Assembly: GCA_018662325.1 (NCBI GenBank)
Contig: JABJGM010000003.1
Span: 40,402-104,401 of the forward strand
Origin: a bacterium
GTDB taxonomy: Bacteria > Patescibacteriota > Gracilibacteria > UBA1369 > GCA-2718715
Direction of reading: 5' to 3'
DNA length: 64,000 nt
Positions 34,690 through 43,550 of this stretch are shown piece after piece; the stretch's first letter is position 1; every line of letters starts with the position of its first letter. The translations under genes and the position numbers were made by a program. The notes under the pieces are model-generated. The model was not told the DNA's origin and made no database searches. It saw nothing but the letters and a program-made list of their open reading frames with translations.

Positions 34690-35937
34690 ATGTACGAAAA
34701 TATTAAAAAGCAAGATCCTTTACTTCATGAAGCCTTGATTTTGGAAGACCAAAGACAAAAAGACCAAATTCGATTGATTCCATCTGAAAATTACACTTCA
34801 AAAGCTGTATTAGAAGCCTCAGGATCAATTCTTACCAACAAATACTCCGAAGGATATCCTGGAAAAAGATACTATGAAGGCCAAGAGCACATCGATACCA
34901 TTGAAACTTTAGCCTGCCAAAGAGCCTGCGAACTTTTCAAAGTCGATCACGCCAACGTTCAACCTTACTCTGGAAGCCCAGCTAATTTAGCCGCCTACTT
35001 TGCATTGTTAGAACCAGGAGATACCGTAATGGGATTAAGCTTATCCGAAGGGGGACACCTTACTCATGGTTACAAATTAAATTTTTCAGCTAAATTCTTT
35101 AACTCTGTAAGCTATCAAGTAGACCCAAAAACTGAAACGATAGACTACGACCAAATCAAAGCATTAGCTCTAAAACACAAACCTAAATTAATTATTGCAG
35201 GATACACAGCTTATCCTCGCCAAATCGATTTTAAAATCTTCCGAGAAATCGCTGACTTAGTTGGAGCCTATTTGCTAGCCGATATCTCACACATTAATGC
35301 CTTGGTAATCTCTGGTGATCACCCAGATCCAGCCCCATACGCCGATGTAATCACTACTACCACCCACAAAGCTCTAAGAGGTCCAAGAGGGGGATTAATC
35401 ATGTGTAAAAAAGAGCATAAAAAAGCTATCGATAAAGCCATAATGCCAGGACTCCAAGGAGGCCCACACAACCACATTACCTTAGCCAAAGCCATTGCTT
35501 TTCAAGAAGCTTTAGAACCAGATTTTAAAAGTTATGCAAATCAAATTGCTAAAAATGCAAAAGCCCTAAGTCTAAGATTACTTGAAAAAGATTTTGCTTT
35601 AGTCACTGGCGGAACCGACACGCATTTAATGATTTTAAACTCCCAAAAATCTCACAAACTTGGAGGAAAAGATTTTGCCAAAGCTTTATACAAAGCCGGA
35701 CTTGTTTGTAACTACAATACAGTTCCGTTTGATCCAAACCCACCCATGAACCCATCTGGAATCCGAATCGGAACTCCAGCTATCACAACTCTTGGGATGC
35801 AAGAACAAGATATGAATTTTATTGCCGAAATAATTGACTTAGTAGCCAAAAATCCAAACAACCTTGAACTCCTAGAAAAAACTCGCTTAGAAGTCTTAGA
35901 CTTTATGCAAGGATTCCAAAGCTTTTTTGCAAAATAA
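34690..35937 (+). CDS. glyA: Serine hydroxymethyltransferase
   Basis: A 415-residue PLP enzyme of normal length that converts serine and THF to glycine and methylene-THF. Visible family blocks include IPSENYTS, NKYSEGYPGKRYYEGQ, the PLP-lysine segment TTTTHKALRGPRGG, and GLQGGPHNH. It supplies the substrate of FolD, encoded about 15 kb away. The start is ATGTACG after TATAAGG, one of few starts here with a weak purine-rich upstream element. A strong bidirectional terminator follows. Confidence 0.96.
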   Translation: MYENIKKQDPLLHEALILEDQRQKDQIRLIPSENYTSKAVLEASGSILTNKYSEGYPGKRYYEGQEHIDTIETLACQRACELFKVDHANVQPYSGSPANLAAYFALLEPGDTVMGLSLSEGGHLTHGYKLNFSAKFFNSVSYQVDPKTETIDYDQIKALALKHKPKLIIAGYTAYPRQIDFKIFREIADLVGAYLLADISHINALVISGDHPDPAPYADVITTTTHKALRGPRGGLIMCKKEHKKAIDKAIMPGLQGGPHNHITLAKAIAFQEALEPDFKSYANQIAKNAKALSLRLLEKDFALVTGGTDTHLMILNSQKSHKLGGKDFAKALYKAGLVCNYNTVPFDPNPPMNPSGIRIGTPAITTLGMQEQDMNFIAEIIDLVAKNPNNLELLEKTRLEVLDFMQGFQSFFAK

Positions 35938-35976
35938 ATCCAGCCAAAAACAGATTTGCAACTTAGTAGCAATTTT

Positions 35977-36007
35977 AAAAAGCCTCTAACTCTCGCTAGG
36001 GGCTTTT
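35977..36007. terminator. Bidirectional terminator between glyA and the HtrA gene
   Basis: An 11-bp stem (AAAAGCCTCTA with TAGGGGCTTTT, one wobble... loop ACTCTCGC not fully paired) lies between the convergent genes, with A and T runs on the two sides. Confidence 0.8.
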
Positions 36008-36015
36008 AATTTTTT

Positions 36016-37278
36016 TTATTTAGTTTCTTTAGACTGACTTTCTGATAATTTTTCTTGTAAATCAAAGGCACTTAAAGTCACGCTCAGTTCAATAAATTGT
36101 CCATCACGCATTACCTGCAGTTTAACTTCTTGATCTAATTTTTTAGTTTTAATCAAATCTAACAAAGAAGTATCCTTATTAATTTCATCTTCATCGACTT
36201 TCGTAATAATATCTCCAGATTTTAATCCAGCTTCAAAAGCTGGAGAGCCTTTAATCACTGCTGGAACCCCAGCTTGTAAATCATTTAGTAAATAAGCTCC
36301 ATAATCCACCGGTAAATCAAATTTCTTAGCTAGCAGTGGATTAATTTCATTATATCTAACACCTAAAAGAGGTCTTACGATTTTTCCATACTCTTTTACA
36401 CTTTCAACTACACTTTTGGCTTCATCAATTGGAATAGCAAATCCAATCCCATTAGCCATTTGGGCTATTGCAGTATTGATACCCACAACCTCTCCAGCTA
36501 AATTCACAAGTGGACCACCTGAATTCCCAGGATTAATCGAGGCATCGGTTTGCAGCAAATTCGAAAGCTTAGTCACTGTTCCATTTCCACCAGAGGCCGT
36601 AATTTCACGGTTTTTTCCGCTTATAATACCAAGTGTCGAGGTGTTTTCAAATTCACTTAAAGCATTTCCAATTGCAATCACTCTAGAGCCAAGACTTAAA
36701 TCTTTGGAATTTCCAAGTTTAACTTCCTTTAAATTATCTGGTTTTTGAGTTTTTTCTTCGTCTATATAAAGTTGTAAAACAGCTAAATCATTTAACGGAT
36801 CTACACTTAAAACATCTGCGTAAAGCCAATCTCCATTGTTTAAAAAGACTTCATAAATTCCATCTTGTAAACTCACTACATGTTTATTAGTTAACACCAA
36901 TCCATCTTTTGAAATCACAAATCCAGTTCCACCCCCAACTTTTTGCGTTTTAGTTTCAGTATCTTGAGAAGGATTTTGCATGGTTGGAGACTCAATACCT
37001 TCAAATCCAAATTGTTTTAAAATATCATTAAATCTATCAATTCCCATGCCGTTATTTAGACGAATCTCACTTAAAGCCACAATACTCACCACACTATCAG
37101 AAACTTCACTAATAGCATTTATAACAGCCGAATTTTCATCAAAAGACACAGTTCGAACCTCTTGCAATTCTAAATTTCTGGAAAATTCCTGCATAAAATA
37201 GTAGCTACCAGCAAAACCTGAACCTAAACCAATTAGCAAAACTAAAATTAGATTTAAAAGATAAGTTTTTCTATTCAT
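36016..37278 (-). CDS. htrA: HtrA/DegP-type serine protease with PDZ domain
   Basis: A 420-residue membrane-anchored protease. An N-terminal helix (about residues 6-28) is followed by the trypsin-like domain. The catalytic triad is visible: His in VLTNKHVVS, Asp in DPLNDLAVLQ and Ser in PGNSGGPLV. One PDZ domain follows (about residues 300-400, GSPAFEAGLKSGDIITKVD). It probably degrades or refolds damaged exported proteins, a plausible need in a cell with very large surface proteins. Confidence 0.93.
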   Translation of the reverse strand: MNRKTYLLNLILVLLIGLGSGFAGSYYFMQEFSRNLELQEVRTVSFDENSAVINAISEVSDSVVSIVALSEIRLNNGMGIDRFNDILKQFGFEGIESPTMQNPSQDTETKTQKVGGGTGFVISKDGLVLTNKHVVSLQDGIYEVFLNNGDWLYADVLSVDPLNDLAVLQLYIDEEKTQKPDNLKEVKLGNSKDLSLGSRVIAIGNALSEFENTSTLGIISGKNREITASGGNGTVTKLSNLLQTDASINPGNSGGPLVNLAGEVVGINTAIAQMANGIGFAIPIDEAKSVVESVKEYGKIVRPLLGVRYNEINPLLAKKFDLPVDYGAYLLNDLQAGVPAVIKGSPAFEAGLKSGDIITKVDEDEINKDTSLLDLIKTKKLDQEVKLQVMRDGQFIELSVTLSAFDLQEKLSESQSKETK

Positions 37279-37399
37279 AAAATTTTATTTTAAATTCATA
37301 CTTTAATTATATTCCCATTCTGAAATTCTTCAAGTTTTCATCTTTGGAAATTGACAAAAATGTTAAAAATGTTAACTTATTGAAAATTAATCCGCAATC

Positions 37400-38701
37400 A
37401 TGAAAGTCTTACACAATTTAAAAGATTATCTAAATCAAGTGAATCAAGAATCTTTAAAAGAAGAGAAAGATCACTTAGAATATGAAATCAATTTCTTTAT
37501 TGAAAAAATTCAAATTTTAAAAGATCAAATTCTAAAATCAAATTCACTGGAGCCTTTAAGCAAAGAAAATTTAGATCAAGAATTTGCAAACTTAGTTAGC
37601 CAAGTTAGAAATCTAGTTTTAATACAAACAAAACTATGCAGTCTTCAGGATAAAGTTTTAATTCACGAGGAATCAACTAATCAAAGGCAAGCCCAAATAT
37701 TTGAAATTTTAATTTTTATAGAAAATTTTATTGCACAACACGTCGAAAGCTATCAAGAGTTTACAATCGATGAGGACATATCAGACTATACTCAGTTTGC
37801 AAATAGCTTTGATCAATTCATTAAAAAACATGCATCCTCAAAGCTTTATGAAAAAATCCAAAGTAGAATTTCAACAATGCATAGAAAAGCTGTTCAGTTT
37901 TCTAAATCAAACCAAAAGTTACAACTAGCAAAAGCTAATTTACAAAGTTTTAATCAAGAAATTGATGATTTAGAGATAATAGTTGAAATTCAAACTCCAG
38001 ATGCTGAATTTAAATATAGCAATCCTGTACCTTTTAAATTAATAGAACAATCTATAACCCCAATTTTAGAAGGTATTCACGAAGAAAATATTGAACAATT
38101 AAGATCCCAAGCAGCCCTTGAAATCCAAAAAAGAAGTCAGGAATTCTCCGAAAAATTACAAGTAGCAAACAAAAGATTACAGATTGTAGTTCTTTTATCT
38201 GCTCTTCCATTAGCTTTAATATTTTTATTTAAGGAGCTTGAAGTGGAAGGACAAAATCAAGAAATTATAGAGACACCAAAAGGTGAAGCTTTTAACATAC
38301 AGCAGCCACAAGTAAATCAACTACAAGATTACCTTTATAATCAATCACTGCAGAGATCATTACAGCAACAAGAAGATTCATCTTCAATGCAAAGCTTAAT
38401 TGAGACTCAAAAAGAATTTGAACAATTTAAATCACAGCTTGAGGCTTCCAATATGATAGAAATATCTACCCCTGAAAATATTCAGCTATACTCATATCAA
38501 GGTGAAAATATAATTCATTATCTTTTTTATAGTTCAAAGGATCAACACTATGCATTTGATGCTTTAACAACTAATATTCATAGGATTAAACATAGTATAA
38601 ATACTATTTATGGAGTACATACATCGGTTACAATGCATAATTTTTCTTTTAATCCAGGAACACGCTTGAAATTTTCAAATATTGAAAGTACATTGTATTA
38701 A
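37400..38701 (+). CDS. Orphan coiled-coil membrane protein
   Basis: A 433-residue protein. The first 260 residues are Q/E/K/L-rich and probably form long coiled coils. One membrane helix lies near residues 266-284 (VVLLSALPLALIFLF). The outer or C-terminal part has a Q-rich linker and a small domain (about 350-433) with several His and Tyr residues. No family is recognised. Both neighbours are on the opposite strand, so it is a single-gene unit ended by the terminator at 38707. Confidence 0.65.
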   Translation: MKVLHNLKDYLNQVNQESLKEEKDHLEYEINFFIEKIQILKDQILKSNSLEPLSKENLDQEFANLVSQVRNLVLIQTKLCSLQDKVLIHEESTNQRQAQIFEILIFIENFIAQHVESYQEFTIDEDISDYTQFANSFDQFIKKHASSKLYEKIQSRISTMHRKAVQFSKSNQKLQLAKANLQSFNQEIDDLEIIVEIQTPDAEFKYSNPVPFKLIEQSITPILEGIHEENIEQLRSQAALEIQKRSQEFSEKLQVANKRLQIVVLLSALPLALIFLFKELEVEGQNQEIIETPKGEAFNIQQPQVNQLQDYLYNQSLQRSLQQQEDSSSMQSLIETQKEFEQFKSQLEASNMIEISTPENIQLYSYQGENIIHYLFYSSKDQHYAFDALTTNIHRIKHSINTIYGVHTSVTMHNFSFNPGTRLKFSNIESTLY

Positions 38702-38706
38702 AAATT

Positions 38707-38731
38707 AAATTGGCAATATTAGCCAATTTTT
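38707..38731. terminator. Bidirectional terminator
   Basis: AAATTGGC and GCCAATTT form an 8-bp stem with a seven-base loop and T residues after. It separates convergent genes. Confidence 0.8.
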
Positions 38732-39283
38732 TTAATTCTTTTTCTGAGCATAAATTGCTTTTTCAGTGACCACAAAGTCCATTTGAATATCATGTTTTTC
38801 AGGATAAATATCAGAAGTTAAAAACTCTTCAAAGCAGACCCCAATCTTAGCTCCTAAAAATCCATCTAGAAATTTGTCATAATAACCTCTGCCAAATCCT
38901 AGTCGATATCCATTTTCATCAAAACAAACTCCTGGAACAATAATTACATTTATAGCACCACGACTTGATTGAAAGCAAGAGTCTTTTGGTTCTAAAATTT
39001 TAAAGCTTCCTTTTTCTAAATCTTTTTCTAAATTTTCTATTTTAAAAACATCTAATGCTTCTTGCTTAACTTTAGGTAAATACAATTCCTTAGAATTTAA
39101 AATCCAATTATTAGTATCTTTAATATCAACTTCCCTTGGAAGAGGACTGAAAGACATTACATATTCAAAATTTAAAAAGGCTATCAAAGATTGTAGATTT
39201 TGATTTATATTATTTAAATCTGAAAGCGAAGGTTTAAAGTATTCACGTTTTAACTTAAAAATTTCCCTTAATCTATTTTTCAT
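38732..39283 (-). CDS. 5-formyltetrahydrofolate cyclo-ligase
   Basis: A 183-residue enzyme that converts 5-formyl-THF to methenyl-THF using ATP, recovering folate from a storage form. The key signature GYRLGFGRGYYDKFL lies near residues 127-141; upstream blocks include an N-terminal basic region and VIIVPGVCFDENG. It is 1 bp from the upstream peroxiredoxin gene, so the two are co-transcribed. With GlyA and FolD it indicates an active folate cycle. Confidence 0.9.
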   Translation of the reverse strand: MKNRLREIFKLKREYFKPSLSDLNNINQNLQSLIAFLNFEYVMSFSPLPREVDIKDTNNWILNSKELYLPKVKQEALDVFKIENLEKDLEKGSFKILEPKDSCFQSSRGAINVIIVPGVCFDENGYRLGFGRGYYDKFLDGFLGAKIGVCFEEFLTSDIYPEKHDIQMDFVVTEKAIYAQKKN

Positions 39284-39284
39284 A

Positions 39285-39722
39285 TTATAAAGAATTTAAA
39301 ACATCAATAACTTCTTGAGCGAAGATTTTAGTATCTACTTTTGAAAATTTATAAATAACATTACCTTTTTCATTTATTAGATAAGCCACTCTAGAAGTAA
39401 ATGGACCTTTTGAGGCTCCATAACTTTTTATAACTGATTTTTGAGTGTCAGCAAGTAAATCAAATTCTAGCCCATGTTTTTCTTGAAATCTTTTATGAGA
39501 TTCTACTGAGTCTTTTGAGATACCAAAAATTTTTAAATTTAAATCATTTAAATCAACCATATTATCCTGAAGGCTACAAGCTTGTTTTGTACAACCTGAA
39601 GTCATATCTTTTGGATAAAAATAAATTAAGATTTTTTGACCAAGAAAGTCACTTAATTTAATTTCAATTCCATCTTGATTTTCTAAAGTAAAATCAATTG
39701 CTTTTTGATTAATTTCAATCAT
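39285..39722 (-). CDS. bcp: Thioredoxin-dependent peroxiredoxin, Bcp/PrxQ type
   Basis: A 145-residue peroxidase that reduces peroxides with thioredoxin. The peroxidatic cysteine is in YFYPKDMTSGCTKQAC (about residues 32-47), with the resolving cysteine five residues later as in PrxQ/Bcp. The family's FSKVDTK-like end is present. It is first in a two-gene operon with the cyclo-ligase. Confidence 0.92.
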   Translation of the reverse strand: MIEINQKAIDFTLENQDGIEIKLSDFLGQKILIYFYPKDMTSGCTKQACSLQDNMVDLNDLNLKIFGISKDSVESHKRFQEKHGLEFDLLADTQKSVIKSYGASKGPFTSRVAYLINEKGNVIYKFSKVDTKIFAQEVIDVLNSL

Positions 39723-39802
39723 ATAAATATTTATTACTCTTCAATTATACAAACTTTTAATTCAAAACAAAATATGTTATAATTAAATGAATACTCACAA
39801 CT

Positions 39803-40363
39803 ATGAACATCAGAACCAGAATACTTTTATACACCAACAGTCTAATTTTACTTTCATGCAGTATATTGGGACCAATCTATGCTATTTATTTAAATAAAAT
39901 TGGTGCAAATTTATTTGAAGCCTCCATGGCAATGGGTATTTTTGCTTTTGTAGCAGGTATTACAACATATATATTTGGAAGGTTTTCTGATTCTCATGAT
40001 CCAAAAAAAATAATGATCTTAGGTTATTTTTTAATGGGATTAGCCTTTTTATTATATAATTTCACATCTTCTTTATACGGGATCTATTGTTTACAAGTTT
40101 TAATGGGTTTAGGTGAAGCTATTTATTCACCTGCTTTTGACAAAACCTATACAGAAAGCATGCCCAAAGACAAAATTGGATCAACCTGGGGACTCTGGGA
40201 ACTTTCAAATTACTTTGCGCAAGCCATAGGAGCACTGATTGGAGGATTAATTTCTGAGTATCTAGGTTTTAATGCAATTTTCATTACAATTTCCTCAATG
40301 TGTTTCGTAAGCTGTATTTGGGTTTATTACTCAAAAGAATTAGCGTTTGAGAGAACTTCATAG
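39803..40363 (+). CDS. Half-size MFS transporter (six membrane helices)
   Basis: A 186-residue protein with six hydrophobic helices and the MFS motif A region GRFSDSHDPKKIM between helices 2 and 3, plus GLGEAIYSPAFDK and GLISEYLGFNAIF. Normal MFS carriers have twelve helices in about 400 residues, so this is only the N-terminal half. It ends cleanly in a TAG, and the sequence after it encodes the convergent nuclease, so no second half follows. It may work as a homodimer. A TATAAT box lies 20 bases upstream of the ATG. The 3' ends of the two convergent genes overlap by 37 bp. Confidence 0.8.
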   Translation: MNIRTRILLYTNSLILLSCSILGPIYAIYLNKIGANLFEASMAMGIFAFVAGITTYIFGRFSDSHDPKKIMILGYFLMGLAFLLYNFTSSLYGIYCLQVLMGLGEAIYSPAFDKTYTESMPKDKIGSTWGLWELSNYFAQAIGALIGGLISEYLGFNAIFITISSMCFVSCIWVYYSKELAFERTS

Positions 40364-41721
40364 TTATAATTTCCATTTAAAAACTTTTTCATAATTAAAT
40401 AGTCATCATAATTAAAGTTATATTCAAAGCTTGTATTTAGGGAATCATCTAAATCGCTTTGATTTTCAACTTTTTTCAAATAACACCAATTATGGATTAA
40501 GTGAGAAATGTTTCCTTCTTTTAAAAGAACCATCCCATCAAAAGGCCATTTTTGAATTTCATATTTTTTAAAAGCTTTTAACAGTCTTTTATTATGTTCT
40601 TTGATTTTTTCTTTACCAACGCAAGCACCCTTACATTTTTCTAAATTATAATTGAAACAACTATCTTTTGCCTTTTCGATACCAAGCAATTTATGACACA
40701 AATCAAAATCCTTCGCTAGTCTTAGCAACAATTTATTGAAATCTTTTTTAGTTCTAAATAAACCTAAGTAACTTTTATCCGGATCAATAAAATCAAAATC
40801 TTTAATACTCACACTATAAATCCCATTTTCACACTTGCTCAACTCGGCTTGGTAAAGTTGTTTGTAGTCTCTTAATCTTTTATTTAAAAGAGGTTTATGT
40901 TCTCTTATCATTGAAGCTTCTAGCATTAAGGCCGAAAACTCACCTTGTGTTTCAATTGCCGAAATATCTTCAACTTGCTTTAAAATCTGCATATCTTTTT
41001 TAGACTTCAATCCTCCTGTAAAATGCTGCATTACACGCTCTTTGATATTTTTACTTTTCCCAATATATAAAGGAAATCCATCTTTAGAAGAACTCATAAC
41101 ATAAACACCGCAACCTTGTGGTAGATTTTCAATCATAGCTTTTTCAACATTTAATGGAGTCCGAATAAAGTCTAACTGTTGAGCAATAGCATTAAACAAA
41201 TAATCAGTTTTAAAATTTACATGCAGATAATCCCAAAACTGTACAAGTGCCAAACAATCCGCTTCAGCTCTATGTCGAATATCAATCTTTAAATTACACC
41301 TTTCGATAACACTATCTAGGTTATGTCTTTTGTGCTCAGGAAACAAATTTCTAGATAACTTTACAGTACAAAGCTTGCTAGCGTTAAAGCTTATCCCAAC
41401 CCTTTCAAATTCTGCTTTTAGGAAGTTATAATCAAATCGCACATTGTGAGCAACAAAAATACATCCATCTAAAATATCAAATAGATCTTCTGCAATATCC
41501 TTAAAAACCGGTTTATCCTTTACCATTTCAGGCTTTATACCTGTAAAGTTTTGAATGAAACTCGGAATATATCTTTTTGGATTAACTAAACTTTCATAAC
41601 TTGAAATTAGTTGATTGTTTTCAACTATTTTTACACTTACATCTATAACCTTATCTTTTTTTGAATTCGGACCTGTAGTTTCAATGTCTACAAAGGCAAA
41701 TCTCTTTTCGTTAAAATTCAT
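40327..41721 (-). CDS. DnaQ-like exonuclease fused to UvrC-like GIY-YIG nuclease
   Basis: A 464-residue fusion. Residues 1-175 are a DEDDh exonuclease of the PolIII epsilon type, with FVDIETTG, AHNVRFDYNFL and HRAEADCLAL. Residues about 195-285 are a GIY-YIG domain (GCGVYVMSSSKDG, PLYIGKSKNIKERV). The C-terminal part has the cysteine pattern found in UvrC/Cho (SCFNYNLEKCKGACVGKE). This domain order is known from other bacteria and is thought to serve DNA repair. It shares 37 bp with the convergent MFS gene. Confidence 0.88.
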   Translation of the reverse strand: MNFNEKRFAFVDIETTGPNSKKDKVIDVSVKIVENNQLISSYESLVNPKRYIPSFIQNFTGIKPEMVKDKPVFKDIAEDLFDILDGCIFVAHNVRFDYNFLKAEFERVGISFNASKLCTVKLSRNLFPEHKRHNLDSVIERCNLKIDIRHRAEADCLALVQFWDYLHVNFKTDYLFNAIAQQLDFIRTPLNVEKAMIENLPQGCGVYVMSSSKDGFPLYIGKSKNIKERVMQHFTGGLKSKKDMQILKQVEDISAIETQGEFSALMLEASMIREHKPLLNKRLRDYKQLYQAELSKCENGIYSVSIKDFDFIDPDKSYLGLFRTKKDFNKLLLRLAKDFDLCHKLLGIEKAKDSCFNYNLEKCKGACVGKEKIKEHNKRLLKAFKKYEIQKWPFDGMVLLKEGNISHLIHNWCYLKKVENQSDLDDSLNTSFEYNFNYDDYLIMKKFLNGNYNYEVLSNANSFE

Positions 41722-41788
41722 ATAATCATTACTATTGCAAGCAAAATATCATATTTTCTTAGTTTTATCAAGCTTTGAAAGCTTTTTG

Positions 41789-41876
41789 TGGTGCGCCAGA
41801 GAGGACTTGAACCTCCACCCCAAACAGTTAGGACTAGCCCCTCAAGCTAGCGCGTCTACCATTCCGCCACTGGCGC
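41789..41876 (-). tRNA. tRNA-Leu (GAG)
   Basis: The minus strand folds into an 85-base class II tRNA plus an encoded CCA (41789-41791). The acceptor is GCGCCAG with CTGGCGC and discriminator A. The anticodon stem CTAGC/GCTAG holds the loop TTGAGGG, giving anticodon GAG. A long variable arm and the GTTCAAGTC T loop are present. Confidence 0.95.
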
Positions 41877-41888
41877 ATTTGCTTTACA

Positions 41889-41917
41889 AATTTAGCATCA
41901 AAATTCAAAAATACCAA
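41889..41917 (-). promoter_or_regulatory. Predicted promoter of tRNA-Leu
   Basis: On the minus strand TTGGTA (41912-41917), a 17-bp spacer and TAAATT (41889-41894), 12 bases upstream of the tRNA 5' end. Confidence 0.5.
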
Positions 41918-41991
41918 ATTTGTTACAAATTTTTTAAATCTTTTTTAACTTTAAGGTTTAATTTGAAAATACACTAAATTTAATTTAATTT

Positions 41992-42870
41992 ATGAAAATT
42001 TTTAAACCAAGCGAATTAATAGACCAGAGATTCCCTCAAAAATTAGACATTAAAACATGCTATGAACAAAGCCAAATACTTATTCAAAAAATGGTCCAAG
42101 AGGGGGAGTTATACGGAGCGACCTCTTATGGATCAGTACCATCAAACACTCATAGTGTTAATTCAGATATCGATTGGGTGTTTTTATTTGAAGATCATAA
42201 TAAAATACTTTCTAGCCAAGATCTTCTTGGAATTACACAAATTCATAGATCATTTCAAGTTGATTTTTCACCACCTATTGCCACCCTAGATTCAATAACT
42301 CAAACATTTAATAATCTATTTATATTTCAAAGCATGAAATTACTCAAAGAGCGTTTCATAGCCGGAGTTGATCCATTAAAAGTCTACGAAGAAAATTGTA
42401 ATCAGTTAGAATATTTAAATTCTATTGAGACTTACATGCAAAACTTTTACAAAGATCACCTTGAGCCAATTATATATAAACTTAATTATCAAAATTCTTT
42501 CGACGTATTTTTAGAATGCTTAGAGGCTTCAGTAAAGGCTGTAACCCAAATGCAAAGATTTATGATTTTAACTTTATTTAATAGTGAAGGAGAAGATCAA
42601 TTCTCAGTTTCTATAATGCGTTATAATCACTTGTTAAGAGGAATTATACCTGTTGAATTTCTTAAAATTGGAAATCAAGTTCAGTTATTTAAGGATAATT
42701 ACAAAGAGTATATCGATCATCTGGTTATTAATCCTATTAATATGCTAACGATTTCAGAATATAAAGATTTCTTACTTCATTATGAACCAATAATTAAAAA
42801 ATCTTTTGAGTTTTGTATCCAGAATTTAGAAGTTTATAAAAGTACATTTTCAAAAAGTTTAAACCTATAA
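41992..42870 (+). CDS. Nucleotidyltransferase-fold protein
   Basis: A 292-residue protein with the pol-beta-type nucleotidyltransferase motif: YGSVPSNTHSVNSDIDWVF (about residues 42-60). The G-S and D-x-D elements are intact, and a third acidic position is likely in FQVDFSP. The C-terminal 180 residues are helical. Relatives include aminoglycoside adenylyltransferases and other small-molecule or protein nucleotidylating enzymes; the substrate is unknown. It lies 2 bp before ribA, so the two are surely co-transcribed, and they may act in one pathway. Confidence 0.72.
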   Translation: MKIFKPSELIDQRFPQKLDIKTCYEQSQILIQKMVQEGELYGATSYGSVPSNTHSVNSDIDWVFLFEDHNKILSSQDLLGITQIHRSFQVDFSPPIATLDSITQTFNNLFIFQSMKLLKERFIAGVDPLKVYEENCNQLEYLNSIETYMQNFYKDHLEPIIYKLNYQNSFDVFLECLEASVKAVTQMQRFMILTLFNSEGEDQFSVSIMRYNHLLRGIIPVEFLKIGNQVQLFKDNYKEYIDHLVINPINMLTISEYKDFLLHYEPIIKKSFEFCIQNLEVYKSTFSKSLNL

Positions 42871-42872
42871 AA

Positions 42873-43496
42873 ATGAAAAATTTAATCAAAACTGCAAACT
42901 ATGTAAGTTTCAAAACCAAACTTGGAGAGTTCTTAGCCAATGTATATGTGAATGAAACTACTAAAAAAGAACACATTGTTTTATTTAAAGGTAATATAAT
43001 AAATAAAAAAAATATATTAACAAGAATTCACTCTTGTTGTATTACAAGTGAGGTTCTACACAATACTAATTGCGAATGCCAAGAACAGCTTGATAAAGCT
43101 TTAAAAGAAATTCAAAAAACAAATGGATTATTATTGTATATGGATCAAGAAGGAAGGGGGATTGGTCTTGGACCTAAACTAAGGGCTTATGAACTTCAAG
43201 ATAAGGGTTTGAATTCTGCCGAGGCAAATATTGCAGTAGGATCTAAAATAGATGAAAGAGAGTATTGCGATGCTATTGAAATCTTAGAAGATTTAAACAT
43301 AGCTTCAATAAATTTGCTGACAAACAATCCAGATAAAGTAAACCAACTTAAAAATGCTGGAATTACAGTTAGCAAAGTCACCCCTCATGTTATTCAGGAT
43401 GATAAATTTAAGAAATATTACGAAATGAAAAACCATAAACTTGGTCATCATATAGATATTTCTAAGTTTTTTTCAAATAAACCACAGACAGCTTAA
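42873..43496 (+). CDS. ribA: GTP cyclohydrolase II (stand-alone RibA)
   Basis: A 207-residue protein of stand-alone RibA size. GCHII opens GTP to a formamidopyrimidine-type riboflavin precursor. The three zinc cysteines fit HSCCITSEVLHNTNCEC (about residues 50-66), and the catalytic region reads LLYMDQEGRGIGLGPKLRAY, then LLTNNPDKVNQL. The residue before QEGR is Asp here, where Arg is usual. No other riboflavin gene is in the window, and the DHBP synthase (RibB) domain is missing. Pairing with a nucleotidyltransferase hints at use of the product outside riboflavin synthesis. Confidence 0.85.
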   Translation: MKNLIKTANYVSFKTKLGEFLANVYVNETTKKEHIVLFKGNIINKKNILTRIHSCCITSEVLHNTNCECQEQLDKALKEIQKTNGLLLYMDQEGRGIGLGPKLRAYELQDKGLNSAEANIAVGSKIDEREYCDAIEILEDLNIASINLLTNNPDKVNQLKNAGITVSKVTPHVIQDDKFKKYYEMKNHKLGHHIDISKFFSNKPQTA

Positions 43497-43550
43497 AGAA
43501 ATTGCAAAATCAAAGATTATAAAGTAATCTAAAAAAAATAATTTTAAATT

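Noticed and set aside
41735..41977. Plus-strand 80-codon open frame.
   Set aside because: It covers the minus-strand tRNA-Leu gene and its flanks; a shadow of the tRNA.
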